From: Lachnospiraceae bacterium
GTDB taxonomy: Bacteria; Bacillota; Clostridia; Lachnospirales; Lachnospiraceae
Reading direction: 5' to 3'
DNA length: 64,000 bases
Assembly: GCA_910573755.1 (NCBI GenBank)
Contig: CAJTBO010000002.1
Span: 62,001-126,000 of the forward strand
The notes under the pieces are model-generated. The model did not search any database. It saw only the letters and a program-made list of their open reading frames with translations, and was not told the DNA's origin. Position 1 is the stretch's first letter. Every line of letters starts with the position of its first letter. The position numbers were made by a program, and so were the translations under genes. Below, piece by piece: positions 1 to 8,603 of the stretch.

Positions 1-1
1 G

Positions 2-970
2 ACAGATAAACAAGGGAAAAAGAAAAAGGAGAATCTGTTCGGGCTTGGGGAGAGCGCCGACTGGAAGCTTCTTGCCGGGGCAGGCGATGTGACGAAAGTG
101 CGGGAAAAGACGGCGTGGCAGCTCTGGGAGGAGATAGCGGACCGGCAGAAGAATGTTTCGGAAGGCGCCACGGCGATGGAATACTGCGAGGTGATTCTGG
201 ACGGTGATTATATCGGGATGTATCAGGTGCTGAAAAGGCTGGATGAGGATACGATGGATCTGCAGGATACGGATGTGCTGTACAAATTCCTGCAGGCGGA
301 AATGCCTTTGGACGAGGACATCCGGAGCAGCATCGACGCGGGTTATGTAGTCTGCTATCCGATCAGGATCCGCTATCCGAAGCAGGGGGAGGGAGATCTT
401 TCACAGCAGTGGGAGCCGATGCGGCAGTATCTGGGGGCGGCATACTGGCATATTGATTTTGAAAAACTGTATTCGGTGATCGATCTGGAAAATACGATGG
501 ACTATTATCTGTTTCTGGAAGCCGTATCAGGCTGGGATAACGCCTGCAAAAATACCTACCGGATCGCCCGGCGGAACAAAGAAGGGGAGACAAGAATCCT
601 TACGATCCCCTGGGATCTGAATTATACCTTCGGGGATGAGTTTACGGTGGAGATCGAACTCGGAAAGACCAGATTCAATCCGGATACGAGGCAGTTGTAT
701 ACGGAACCTGTGATCCGGCAGCTTTTTATGAATAATGCGCACGGGGAAGAGGATGTACTGCGTGAAAAGTGGCAAGACTACAGACAGGATATTTTCAGTG
801 ACGGGCATGTGCTCGGGCTGATGCAGGAAAACATGGAATACATGCAGAAAACAGGCGCTTTTCAGAGGGATTCCGAAAGATGGCCCATGCTGAATAACGA
901 TGATGATCTGACAAAGATCATGGCGTATGAAAAAGAAAGGCTTGCATATTTAGATGAATATTTCAGGTAA
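2..970 (+). CDS. CotH-like protein, 5' end cut off by window edge
   Basis: The open frame runs in from the left edge, so the start lies outside; codons from base 2 already match the downstream paralogue (the stretch encoding ESADWKLLAG). The visible 322 residues cover most of a CotH-type domain: a DWKLLA segment, a KVREK segment, MEYCEVILDGDYIGMY (the usual guest-to-host strand pair of the family) and ITIPWDLNYTFGDE near the end. CotH is known as an atypical kinase that phosphorylates spore-coat proteins; in surface-polysaccharide loci its substrate is not established, so kinase activity here is inference. The 3' end overlaps the next gene by 17 bp, implying co-translation. The two proteins are clear paralogues. 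Identity as CotH-like is fairly secure, function is not. Confidence 0.75.
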   Translation, partial: TDKQGKKKKENLFGLGESADWKLLAGAGDVTKVREKTAWQLWEEIADRQKNVSEGATAMEYCEVILDGDYIGMYQVLKRLDEDTMDLQDTDVLYKFLQAEMPLDEDIRSSIDAGYVVCYPIRIRYPKQGEGDLSQQWEPMRQYLGAAYWHIDFEKLYSVIDLENTMDYYLFLEAVSGWDNACKNTYRIARRNKEGETRILTIPWDLNYTFGDEFTVEIELGKTRFNPDTRQLYTEPVIRQLFMNNAHGEEDVLREKWQDYRQDIFSDGHVLGLMQENMEYMQKTGAFQRDSERWPMLNNDDDLTKIMAYEKERLAYLDEYFR

Positions 971-2636
971 AAGGAAACTGTCGCCGCATTTTTATCCATA
1001 TGGTATTCTGCTGCTTTTCAGCGCGGGCCTGCTGTTATGGTTTCTGCTGCCGGCGGAAGGGGAAACTGCGGTAAAAGCATTTGGAGACTATGTGACGGAT
1101 CTTCGGGAAGCGGAACAGATGCTTTCGGGAAAAGAGGAGACGGAACGCCTTCTGGAAGACGGGGAGGCGGGGCTGCATGTAAACGGCTATGAGGCGGCGT
1201 TTGATAAAAAGAAGCAGATCTTTTATCTCTACCAGCCGGCAGGGAGCGAAGCATGGCAGGGCGATCTAAGGCCCTATGGTGCGGAACTTTATATTCTGTC
1301 CGATGAATACACGGAAGATCCCTTTCGGGCGGTGGAAAAGGGGCATGTCTTTGAGGCGGTATTTTGTACGAAAGACAGTTATCAGAGAGCGGGGATCGTA
1401 TTGACGGGCATGCCGGTGGTCAAAATAGAGACACAGAGGGAGGAACCCCGGGAATATCCGGTGGAGGATATTGACAACTATGTATTTAACTCGGAAACCC
1501 GTTATTATGGAGAGATCACGGTGTTCCAGCCGGGCAGCCTGGCCCTGCCTGAAAACAAAGGCGCCGCAGAAGCGTATCAGGTGCTGCACAGGAAAGTCTG
1601 TTATCATGAAAGAGGACAGAACTCCGCTTTGTTTTCCAAAAAGAGTTATGCGGTAAAACTGCTGAACCAGAAAGAAAAGGGCATTTCCGAGCCGCTGCTT
1701 GGCATGCAGCGCAGTACGGACTGGAAACTTCTTGCCATGTATTCCGATCCCAACAAGGTCAGGGATAAGGTATCTATGGATCTCTGGGAGGAGATAGCGA
1801 AGGCTGAGGAAGGATTCAATGAAAGAGGTCCCGAGATGGAATACTGTGAGGTGGTGCTGGACGGGGAATATATGGGACTTTACGGTATGATGCTTCCGGT
1901 TGACGAGCATACGCTGGGACTTGGGGAAGGGAATGTGCTTTATAAGATACTGGACTGGTATATGCCGGAGCCTGCGGATATTCAGGCATCCATCGACCAG
2001 AATTATGAGGTCTGCTATCCGGTGCGGATCAGATATCCGGAGAAAAACGGTGCGGTGGAGGAACTCTGGAAACCCATCACAGAATATTTTACCTGTAAAT
2101 ACTGGAGCATTGATTTCAATGCCTATTCCGAGATGAGTTATGTGGAAAATTTGGCGGATTATTATATTTTCATTCAAACCGTATCGGGATTTGACAATTA
2201 TCTCAAAAACACCTATATTTTTTCGGAAGAGACAGACGGCGGGGCGGGCTATAAAATGATCACGATCCCCTGGGATCTGAATTACACCTTTGGAAACTGT
2301 TACAGTTATGAGCCGGATCTGAATTATACGGCGTTTAATGATGACGCAAGTGTCAACTATGTGGAGCCGGTGCTGGAACAGCTTTTCCGTTCAAGTTTTA
2401 ACGGGGAGGGGGAAGTGCTGAAGGAGCGGTGGAATAAATACCGGACGGGCATCCTGCGCACGGAACATATCACGGAACTTCTGCAGGAGAATATGGATCA
2501 TTTACAGGAAACAGGAGCTTTTGCGCGGGATACGGAAAGATGGGAAGGCGCTTTGAACAGTTCCGACCTGTCGGAGGTGGAGAGTTATGTGGAGCGGCGG
2601 ATGCTTTATCTGGATGAGTATTTCGGGAATTTTTGA
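954..2636 (+). CDS. Membrane-anchored CotH-like protein
   Basis: A 560-residue protein starting inside the end of the preceding paralogue. Residues about 13-33 form a single hydrophobic anchor (YPYGILLLFSAGLLLWFLL), followed by a charged spacer and an extracytoplasmic CotH-like domain from about residue 200. Diagnostic stretches are STDWKLLAMY, NKVRDKVSMDLWEEIA, MEYCEVVLDGEYMGLY and MITIPWDLNYTFGN. CotH family proteins bind ATP and phosphorylate proteins; whether this one acts on a wall protein, a polysaccharide or a spore component cannot be read from the sequence. The tandem arrangement suggests duplication followed by divergence. No ribosome site at ideal spacing precedes ATG 954, so coupling to the upstream gene is likely. 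Confidence 0.75.
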   Translation: MNISGKRKLSPHFYPYGILLLFSAGLLLWFLLPAEGETAVKAFGDYVTDLREAEQMLSGKEETERLLEDGEAGLHVNGYEAAFDKKKQIFYLYQPAGSEAWQGDLRPYGAELYILSDEYTEDPFRAVEKGHVFEAVFCTKDSYQRAGIVLTGMPVVKIETQREEPREYPVEDIDNYVFNSETRYYGEITVFQPGSLALPENKGAAEAYQVLHRKVCYHERGQNSALFSKKSYAVKLLNQKEKGISEPLLGMQRSTDWKLLAMYSDPNKVRDKVSMDLWEEIAKAEEGFNERGPEMEYCEVVLDGEYMGLYGMMLPVDEHTLGLGEGNVLYKILDWYMPEPADIQASIDQNYEVCYPVRIRYPEKNGAVEELWKPITEYFTCKYWSIDFNAYSEMSYVENLADYYIFIQTVSGFDNYLKNTYIFSEETDGGAGYKMITIPWDLNYTFGNCYSYEPDLNYTAFNDDASVNYVEPVLEQLFRSSFNGEGEVLKERWNKYRTGILRTEHITELLQENMDHLQETGAFARDTERWEGALNSSDLSEVESYVERRMLYLDEYFGNF

Positions 2637-2652
2637 TGCGGAATAGATAAAT

Positions 2653-2681
2653 TTGTATATTTCCTGAAGTTATGGTACAAT
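2653..2681 (+). promoter_or_regulatory. Putative sigma-A promoter for the long surface operon
   Basis: TTGTAT (2653-2658) and TACAAT (2676-2681) are separated by 17 bases, close to the sigma-A consensus. It lies just after the CotH stop and upstream of the structured leader, so transcription would start near 2688 and give a leader of about 178 bases before the gene at 2866. Seen by eye only. Confidence 0.5.
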
Positions 2682-2691
2682 GTCCACGCAG

Positions 2692-2840
2692 GCGATGCGC
2701 AGTGCGTCGTGAGATATGCGAAAAGTGGCGTCATGCCAGCATGTAAGCCCCTTTTCACATATCTCACGGCATAGGGCGATAGCCCGTGAGCGAGATGCAG
2801 CGAAGCGGCATCGAGCGGCACTGCGTCGATGCGGAAATGT
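2692..2840 (+). repeat. Structured palindromic leader element
   Basis: This non-coding stretch folds into several hairpins. The largest pairs 2709-2729 with 2747-2767 (GTGAGATATG against CATATCTCAC, with two mismatches over 21 bp). Smaller ones are GGGCGATAGCCC (2774-2785) and GATGC/GCATC around 2795-2812. It may be an intergenic palindromic repeat of the genome or a cis-acting RNA in the 5' leader of the operon. There is no U-tract, so it is not an ordinary intrinsic terminator. The other parts of the 229-base gap hold only the promoter and a ribosome site. Confidence 0.5.
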
Positions 2841-2865
2841 GAGTTCGTGAATTGGGGATATATGG

Positions 2866-4059
2866 ATGAAAGACAGGATTTATGTCTGCCACACTTACTA
2901 TCATGCATATGTGGCATTTTTAAAAGAACTACATCTGCGGCGGGAAGGCGACGCGCCGGGGCATGGAGAGGCATCGTTGGTACTGAGCAGCATGTCCAAT
3001 GATTTTGAACGGTTCGGGGAAAGGGCAAAAGCCACCGGACTGTTTGCCGAAGTGATCTCCTTTGAGGAAAAGCGGGAAGATTATTTTCCGGAACTGGCTT
3101 CGTTCCGGCAGGATAAAGGAAATATCGTTTTGAATATGTGGCAGCGCATCCGCTTTACAAAGCGTTATGCCAAGCTGGAAGCACCCTATATCCCGGTAGA
3201 TTTCAGAAAATACCGGGAAATATATGTGTTCTGTGATTCGGACCCGATCGGATATTATTTGAACCGGAATAAAATACATTACCATGCGATGGAGGACGGT
3301 TTAAACTGTCTTGTCCATTTTGACGCGGCAAGGTATGACAACAGGGGGCACTTTGGGCTGAAGGCATTTTTGTCAAAAAAGCTGAATCTGATCTTCGTCC
3401 AGAACGGGTACGGAAAATACTGTCTGGATATGGAGGTCAACAGTATATCCGCTATCACGATGCCGTGCCCTTACTATAAGGAACTGCCGAGACAGAAGCT
3501 GGTGGATGAACTGACAGGAGAAGACAAGGATATCATTCTGCGGGCTTTTGTGAGGGACATGGACAGTCTGCTGAAAAAGATCAAAGAATGCGGCGGAACG
3601 GACGATGGCGGGAAAGAGGCGCCGGCAGGATCGCAGGAGGAAATGTGCGAAAAAATGAAAGCAGGTGCGGGGAAGCAGAAACGGGATAAGATATTGCTTC
3701 TCACAGATCCGCTCTGTACATTGGATGTGCGGGAGAGGATTTTTAAGGATATTGTGGAAGAATACGAAAAACAGGGACAGATCTTTATCAAACCCCATCC
3801 CCGCGACGAACTGGATTACCGGAAGGTTTTCCCGGGGTATCCCATGTTTGACGGGACGGTCCCCATGGAAATGCTGAATTTTTTCCCGGATCTCCACTTT
3901 GATCAGGTGGTGACGGTGTTTACGGATTTGAAGGGGATTCGGTTTGCGGACAAGCTCGTCCGTCTGGGGGATGAATTTATGGATCGATACGAAGATCCGG
4001 AAATTCATAACCAAAACAAAAGGATCGGCATCATAGAGAAGGACACTGATAATTTGTAG
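2866..4059 (+). CDS. GT-B-type glycosyltransferase, GT52/sialyltransferase-like
   Basis: A 397-residue cytoplasmic protein with no membrane segment. It starts at ATG 2866 with GGGGA upstream. The N-terminal half carries FCDSDPIGYYLN and YHAMEDGLNC; the C-terminal half carries ILLLTDPL and FIKPHPRDELDYR. The EDG and KPHPRD signatures are typical of the GT52 lipooligosaccharide sialyltransferase and related capsule transferase families, in which the C-terminal half binds a nucleotide sugar. A low-complexity charged linker (about residues 240-275) separates the halves. Presence of CMP-nonulosonate genes 12 kb downstream would fit a nonulosonate or sialic-like donor, but that is inference. It is the first gene of the long operon. 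Confidence 0.55.
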   Translation: MKDRIYVCHTYYHAYVAFLKELHLRREGDAPGHGEASLVLSSMSNDFERFGERAKATGLFAEVISFEEKREDYFPELASFRQDKGNIVLNMWQRIRFTKRYAKLEAPYIPVDFRKYREIYVFCDSDPIGYYLNRNKIHYHAMEDGLNCLVHFDAARYDNRGHFGLKAFLSKKLNLIFVQNGYGKYCLDMEVNSISAITMPCPYYKELPRQKLVDELTGEDKDIILRAFVRDMDSLLKKIKECGGTDDGGKEAPAGSQEEMCEKMKAGAGKQKRDKILLLTDPLCTLDVRERIFKDIVEEYEKQGQIFIKPHPRDELDYRKVFPGYPMFDGTVPMEMLNFFPDLHFDQVVTVFTDLKGIRFADKLVRLGDEFMDRYEDPEIHNQNKRIGIIEKDTDNL

Positions 4060-4137
4060 AATTGGGTGAAAAACAAATGTTATATGCCGGGGAATATGTG
4101 TGTCAGGCCTGCATCCCACCCGACCTGAGGAGATAAT

Positions 4138-5883
4138 ATGCGAGACATCCTGAAAAAATTGAACGTTCTGTTGGATAAAAAACAAAAACGCACCATGCTT
4201 TTTATGGTTTTGATGATGATCTTCGGCGCTGTCTTGGAGGCATGCAGCGTATCCATGGTTATCCCGGTGGTAGGCGTGGTCATCGATGAAAACTCTATAC
4301 AGAAATACGAGATCGTAAGAAACATATACAATGCGCTGCATATGCAGAGCATCACACAGTTTGCGCTGCTCATGATGACGGCGCTGATCCTGATTTTTAT
4401 CATCAAAAATATATACCTTTACTGGCAGTTAAAGCTTATGTACCGGTTTGTCTATACAAACCAGTTCCGGACTTCCGAGCGGATGATGAAAAATTATCTC
4501 AGGAAGGGCTATGAATTTTATCTGAACGCGGATACAGCCGTTATTCAGAGGAATATCACCTCGGATGTCAATAATATGTACGCGTTGATCCTGTCGTTGC
4601 TGCAGCTGATCTCGGAGGTCATTGTTTTTGTAGTGCTGCTCGGCGTTATGGTGGCTTCGGACTGGAAAATGACAGTGATCATTGCGCTGCCGCTGCTCGC
4701 CATGTTGTTTATTATTAAAAAAGTGGTAAAACCGATCATGAATAAGGCGGGGAAGGAAAATCAGGACTTTTACAGCGGGCTGTTTAAGTGGATATCCCAG
4801 ACGGTGCAGGGGATCAAGGAAGTAAAGATAGCCGGAAAAGAGCAGTATTTTACGGAAGAATATATCAAGTGCGGCAGGGGCTATGTGAATGCGGTACAGA
4901 AATATACTTTGTATAACAGTATTCCGCGGCTTTTGATCGAGACGGTCTGTATTGCTTCGCTGGTAGGGTATATGATGATACTGGTCAGTCAGGGGGAGAG
5001 CGTGAAAGAAGTGACTGCGGTGCTCTCTGCCTTTGTGGTGGCGGCGGTGCGTATGATGCCCTGCGCCAACAGGATCAATAACCAGCTTACTTCGATGGCG
5101 TTTTATCAGCCGTTCTTTATGGGAGTCAGCGATAATCTGCAGGATGAGATTTCCGGGGAAAATACGGATATGAGTTTTGCGGAGGTGGCAAAGGAAAAAC
5201 TGCCGGTGAAAAAGAGCATCGAACTGCGGGATATCACTTATCATTACCCGAACGCGGAGCCGCTTATTTTTGATCATGCCGATATGGAGATCCCGGTGGG
5301 CGCCGCGGTGGGCATCGTGGGCGCTTCCGGCGCGGGAAAGACCACGGTGGTGGATATTTTGCTGGGGCTGCTGGAGATCCAGACCGGCGGCGTCTATGCG
5401 GACGGCGTCAGCATTAAGGAAAATTACAGAAGCTGGCTGAAAAATGTGGGGTATATCCCTCAGATGATCTTTATGCTGGACGATACGATCCGCAAGAATG
5501 TGGCGTTCGGAATAGCCGGGGAGGAGATCGATGAGGAGAGGCTCTGGGAAGTGCTGAAAGAGGCGCAGCTGGATGAGTTTGTAAAAAGCCTGCCGGAGGG
5601 TGCGGATACCAGTATCGGAGAGCGCGGCATCCGTATTTCCGGCGGCCAGCGGCAGAGGATCGGTATCGCCAGAGCGCTGTATTATGATCCCGAGGTGTTG
5701 ATACTGGATGAGGCGACTTCCGCGTTGGATAACGATACGGAAGCAGCGATCATGGATTCCATCAACAGCCTGCACGGCAGAAAGACGCTGATCATCATCG
5801 CCCACAGGCTGCAGACGATAGAGAAGTGCGATATGATCTATCGTGTGGAAAATGGGAAGGCGGTGCTGGAGAAACAAAGATAG
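4138..5883 (+). CDS. ABC transporter with fused permease and ATPase (MsbA/PglK type)
   Basis: A 581-residue half-transporter. About six membrane segments occupy residues 15-320, followed by the nucleotide-binding domain: Walker A GASGAGKTT, signature ISGGQRQRIGIARAL, Walker B VLILDEATSALD and the switch histidine in IIIAHRLQT. Such homodimers flip lipid-linked oligosaccharides (PglK, WlaB) or other lipids. Its position between sugar transferases and membrane glycosyltransferases favours flipping of an undecaprenyl-linked glycan. A GAGGAG ribosome site precedes ATG 4138. The family is certain; the substrate is inferred from the neighbours. Confidence 0.85.
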   Translation: MRDILKKLNVLLDKKQKRTMLFMVLMMIFGAVLEACSVSMVIPVVGVVIDENSIQKYEIVRNIYNALHMQSITQFALLMMTALILIFIIKNIYLYWQLKLMYRFVYTNQFRTSERMMKNYLRKGYEFYLNADTAVIQRNITSDVNNMYALILSLLQLISEVIVFVVLLGVMVASDWKMTVIIALPLLAMLFIIKKVVKPIMNKAGKENQDFYSGLFKWISQTVQGIKEVKIAGKEQYFTEEYIKCGRGYVNAVQKYTLYNSIPRLLIETVCIASLVGYMMILVSQGESVKEVTAVLSAFVVAAVRMMPCANRINNQLTSMAFYQPFFMGVSDNLQDEISGENTDMSFAEVAKEKLPVKKSIELRDITYHYPNAEPLIFDHADMEIPVGAAVGIVGASGAGKTTVVDILLGLLEIQTGGVYADGVSIKENYRSWLKNVGYIPQMIFMLDDTIRKNVAFGIAGEEIDEERLWEVLKEAQLDEFVKSLPEGADTSIGERGIRISGGQRQRIGIARALYYDPEVLILDEATSALDNDTEAAIMDSINSLHGRKTLIIIAHRLQTIEKCDMIYRVENGKAVLEKQR

Positions 5884-5910
5884 GCGTAGAGACGGCAGGG
5901 AAAGGATCAT

Positions 5911-7470
5911 ATGAAAAAGGAATTATTATTTGGCGGGATAATCAGTAAAGCGCTGAACCATATTGTGACAGTAATAGGAATTACGATTTTTGGGTATTTG
6001 ACATGGTACAGTTTCAGGTACACCTATAACTTTGTCCCGGATTATCATGAAATGTTTGTGATTGAAAAAGATAATTTATTTCTGCATGTCGTTGCGCTTG
6101 TAGTTTGTACTGCCGCAGTATGTATATTTGAGTGTTTTAAGGAGACACTGCGGGAGGATAGAAAGAGAAAAATAGAAAAGTCCTTTCTGATTGTGGTTAT
6201 GCTCATCACGGCGGTATTTGGCGTCTGGTGGGTATCTGTTGTACATGCCCAGCCATGTACTGACCAGAAATGGGTGATAGAAGGTACATATTCCCTGATG
6301 GAAGGGAATTATGAGACGTTGAAGCCGGATCAATATTTTGGAATGCATTCTTATCAGCTTAACCTTGCGGTAGTTTTTCGTTTCCTTTTTACGCTGTGCA
6401 GGGTAAAGGACTATCATGTGATACAGTATTGTAATGTAGTGTGTGTTCCGATTATTATATTGGCGGGCTACAAGATTGTTGAAAATTTGACGGAAAAGGG
6501 CAGAGGCGTCATTTTCTATTGTCTGTTGGCGCTGTCTTGCCTGCCGTTGATATTTTATACACCCTTTGTTTACGGAGAGATATTTTCTGTTATGGCAGGA
6601 GTGGTGTTTGTATGGTTTTTGATTGAAGTTTTGAAGAACGGGAGAAAGTTCCTTCTGTTTCCAACTATGTTGAGCAGTGTATTCGGCGTACTGACGAGAG
6701 GAAATTTCTGGATTGTTATTATAGCCGGAGGTATTGTGTTGGCGGTGTACGGGATAAAGAGAAAGGACAGAATGCTTCTGATTCTCTTGATTCTTACCAT
6801 TATAGCACCACTGGGAACTCAAAAAGGAATAGAGAAAGTTTATGAACGGCGCTCAGGTATCAAACTGGATGAGGGGATGCCATTGATTAGTACGATTGCG
6901 ATGGGAATACATGATGAGGGGACTCAGCCGGCAGGATGGTCTAATATGCATAATTATTATGCATACACATTGAATGATTATAATACAGAAAAAGCGGCAG
7001 AGTTTTCAAAAGCGTATATACGTGCGCGCGTGGAGACGTTTAGGGATGGCAGAGCTGACTGGAAGGAATATTTTAAAGAAAAGCTTTTAACTCAATGGGA
7101 GGAACCTACCTGGCAGAGTCTTCTGGCGAATCATGATTTTGCGGAAGAGCCAGGACCATTTATTGAAAGTGTTTATTATGGGGAGGTAAAGCGTGGTATT
7201 TTAAGTTTCTTAAATGAGTATCAGTGGCTGCTGTATGTAGGGACATGTTTATTTTTTTGGTATTGTTGGAAAAGGAAGAAGCCATTCTATATGCTATTGC
7301 CGGAGGTTATTTTAATCGGGGGAGTACTGTTTAGCTTATTGTGGGAAGCCAAGACAAGATATAGTTTTCCTTATATGGTTTATATGTTGCTTTGTGCTGC
7401 GATCGGACTGACATGGTTGTCAGAATGCTTGGGGATGGCAGTGGATAAAAGAAAATGTGCAGGAGATTAA
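5911..7470 (+). CDS. Polytopic membrane protein, possible GT-C glycosyltransferase
   Basis: A 519-residue protein with about ten to twelve hydrophobic segments. The first external loop contains acidic and aromatic residues (CTDQKWVIEGTYSLMEGNY), and a further charged external region (about residues 315-425) precedes the last membrane segments. This layout resembles GT-C enzymes that use polyprenyl-phosphate sugars, but I recognise no specific family signature. The gene is noticeably AT-richer than its neighbours (for example the stretches around 6060-6130 and 7180-7340), suggesting later acquisition. It starts 27 bases after the transporter stop. Confidence 0.5.
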   Translation: MKKELLFGGIISKALNHIVTVIGITIFGYLTWYSFRYTYNFVPDYHEMFVIEKDNLFLHVVALVVCTAAVCIFECFKETLREDRKRKIEKSFLIVVMLITAVFGVWWVSVVHAQPCTDQKWVIEGTYSLMEGNYETLKPDQYFGMHSYQLNLAVVFRFLFTLCRVKDYHVIQYCNVVCVPIIILAGYKIVENLTEKGRGVIFYCLLALSCLPLIFYTPFVYGEIFSVMAGVVFVWFLIEVLKNGRKFLLFPTMLSSVFGVLTRGNFWIVIIAGGIVLAVYGIKRKDRMLLILLILTIIAPLGTQKGIEKVYERRSGIKLDEGMPLISTIAMGIHDEGTQPAGWSNMHNYYAYTLNDYNTEKAAEFSKAYIRARVETFRDGRADWKEYFKEKLLTQWEEPTWQSLLANHDFAEEPGPFIESVYYGEVKRGILSFLNEYQWLLYVGTCLFFWYCWKRKKPFYMLLPEVILIGGVLFSLLWEAKTRYSFPYMVYMLLCAAIGLTWLSECLGMAVDKRKCAGD

Positions 7471-7539
7471 GTATGTTTAGTCTGCCAGAACGGATAATGT
7501 GAAGAGATGCAGTAAAGTATATCGGGAGAAAAGATTAGG

Positions 7540-8562
7540 ATGAAATGCAGCGTGATCGTGCCGGTCTATAATATGGCGGCGGACGGAAAACTGGAATATT
7601 GTCTGAACTCGCTGATCCATCAGACATTGAAAGATATTGAGATAATCGCTGTGGACGATGCATCCACAGACGGTTCGCTGGATATTTTGCGGCGTTATGA
7701 ACTGGACTATCCGGAAAAGGTTAAAGTGATCCACTATGAAAAAAACAGGCGGCAGGGCGGCGCCAAGAACGAGGGGTTAAAGGTTGCGCGGGGGGAATGG
7801 ATCGGATTTCTGGACAGTGACGACTGGGTGACGCCGGATTTTTATGAGAGGCTGATCGGGAAGGCGGAGGAAACCGGGGCGGATGTGGCAGGATGTGACT
7901 ATTCTCTGGTGTCAGCGCATACGATGGAAGCCGGTGAGGTGATTCAGAATAATACGGATGACCAGACCGGCATCTGCGATGAGGCGCAGCACAGAAAGCT
8001 GGTGATGCGGCCCGGCAGCATGGTTATAAAGGTGTATCGGGGCAGTATGATCAGAGAGAACGGATTGAATTTTCCGGAGGGGATCTTTTATGAGGATAAC
8101 TGTGCAGGGACAGTCTGGATGCTGTACTGCAGACGGTTTGAGAAGATTAACGAGCCGCTTTATTACTATTACCAGCACAATGTATCCACGGTGCACTATA
8201 TATCGGAAGAAAAGTGCCGGGACCGGATGAAGGCAGGGGAACTGATGGTGATGGAGTGCAGCAGCCGCGGTTTTCTGACAAAATACCGCCCGGAAATAGA
8301 ATTCCGGTTTACGGAAATCTATTATATTACGACGCTGTTTTCCTATATGTCCGGGGTTAAACACAGAAAACTTTCCTTTCTTGCCGAGCTGAGGGACGGG
8401 ATGAAAAAATATTTCCCGACGTTTCAGGATAATCCCTATTATCTGAAGGAAATCGGAGGGGAAGAGAGGAAGCTGGCAAGGTTCCACCAGAAGAGCAATA
8501 TCGGATTCTACTGTTATTATATCGCTCTGAATGCATGGAGAAAGTGGAAGAAGAAACGATAG
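7540..8562 (+). CDS. GT2 family glycosyltransferase
   Basis: A 340-residue cytoplasmic GT-A enzyme. The N-terminus has the canonical SVIVPVYN strand, IIAVDDASTDGS (nucleotide-binding aspartates) and GFLDSDDWVTPDFYE, which contains the DxD-type metal site. The acceptor half has the FYEDNCAGTVW segment. No membrane segments are seen. It probably adds one sugar to the lipid-linked repeat unit. The donor and acceptor cannot be predicted. A 69-base gap separates it from the gene before. Confidence 0.85.
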   Translation: MKCSVIVPVYNMAADGKLEYCLNSLIHQTLKDIEIIAVDDASTDGSLDILRRYELDYPEKVKVIHYEKNRRQGGAKNEGLKVARGEWIGFLDSDDWVTPDFYERLIGKAEETGADVAGCDYSLVSAHTMEAGEVIQNNTDDQTGICDEAQHRKLVMRPGSMVIKVYRGSMIRENGLNFPEGIFYEDNCAGTVWMLYCRRFEKINEPLYYYYQHNVSTVHYISEEKCRDRMKAGELMVMECSSRGFLTKYRPEIEFRFTEIYYITTLFSYMSGVKHRKLSFLAELRDGMKKYFPTFQDNPYYLKEIGGEERKLARFHQKSNIGFYCYYIALNAWRKWKKKR

Positions 8563-8603
8563 CCGCAAAATCGGAACGGAAAGGCAGTCACGGAACTGTA
8601 ACT

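Noticed and set aside
1266-2177. Long minus-strand open frame opposite the second CotH-like gene
   Set aside because: No family features, rich in His and Arg as expected for an antisense frame, and the + strand frame has clear homology.
2692-2840. CRISPR array or tRNA in the structured leader
   Set aside because: There are no regularly spaced repeats and no cloverleaf or CCA-type end; only hairpins are seen.
4429-5910. 493-codon minus-strand open frame opposite the ABC transporter
   Set aside because: The + strand carries all ABC motifs; the opposite frame has no recognisable domain and no ribosome site.
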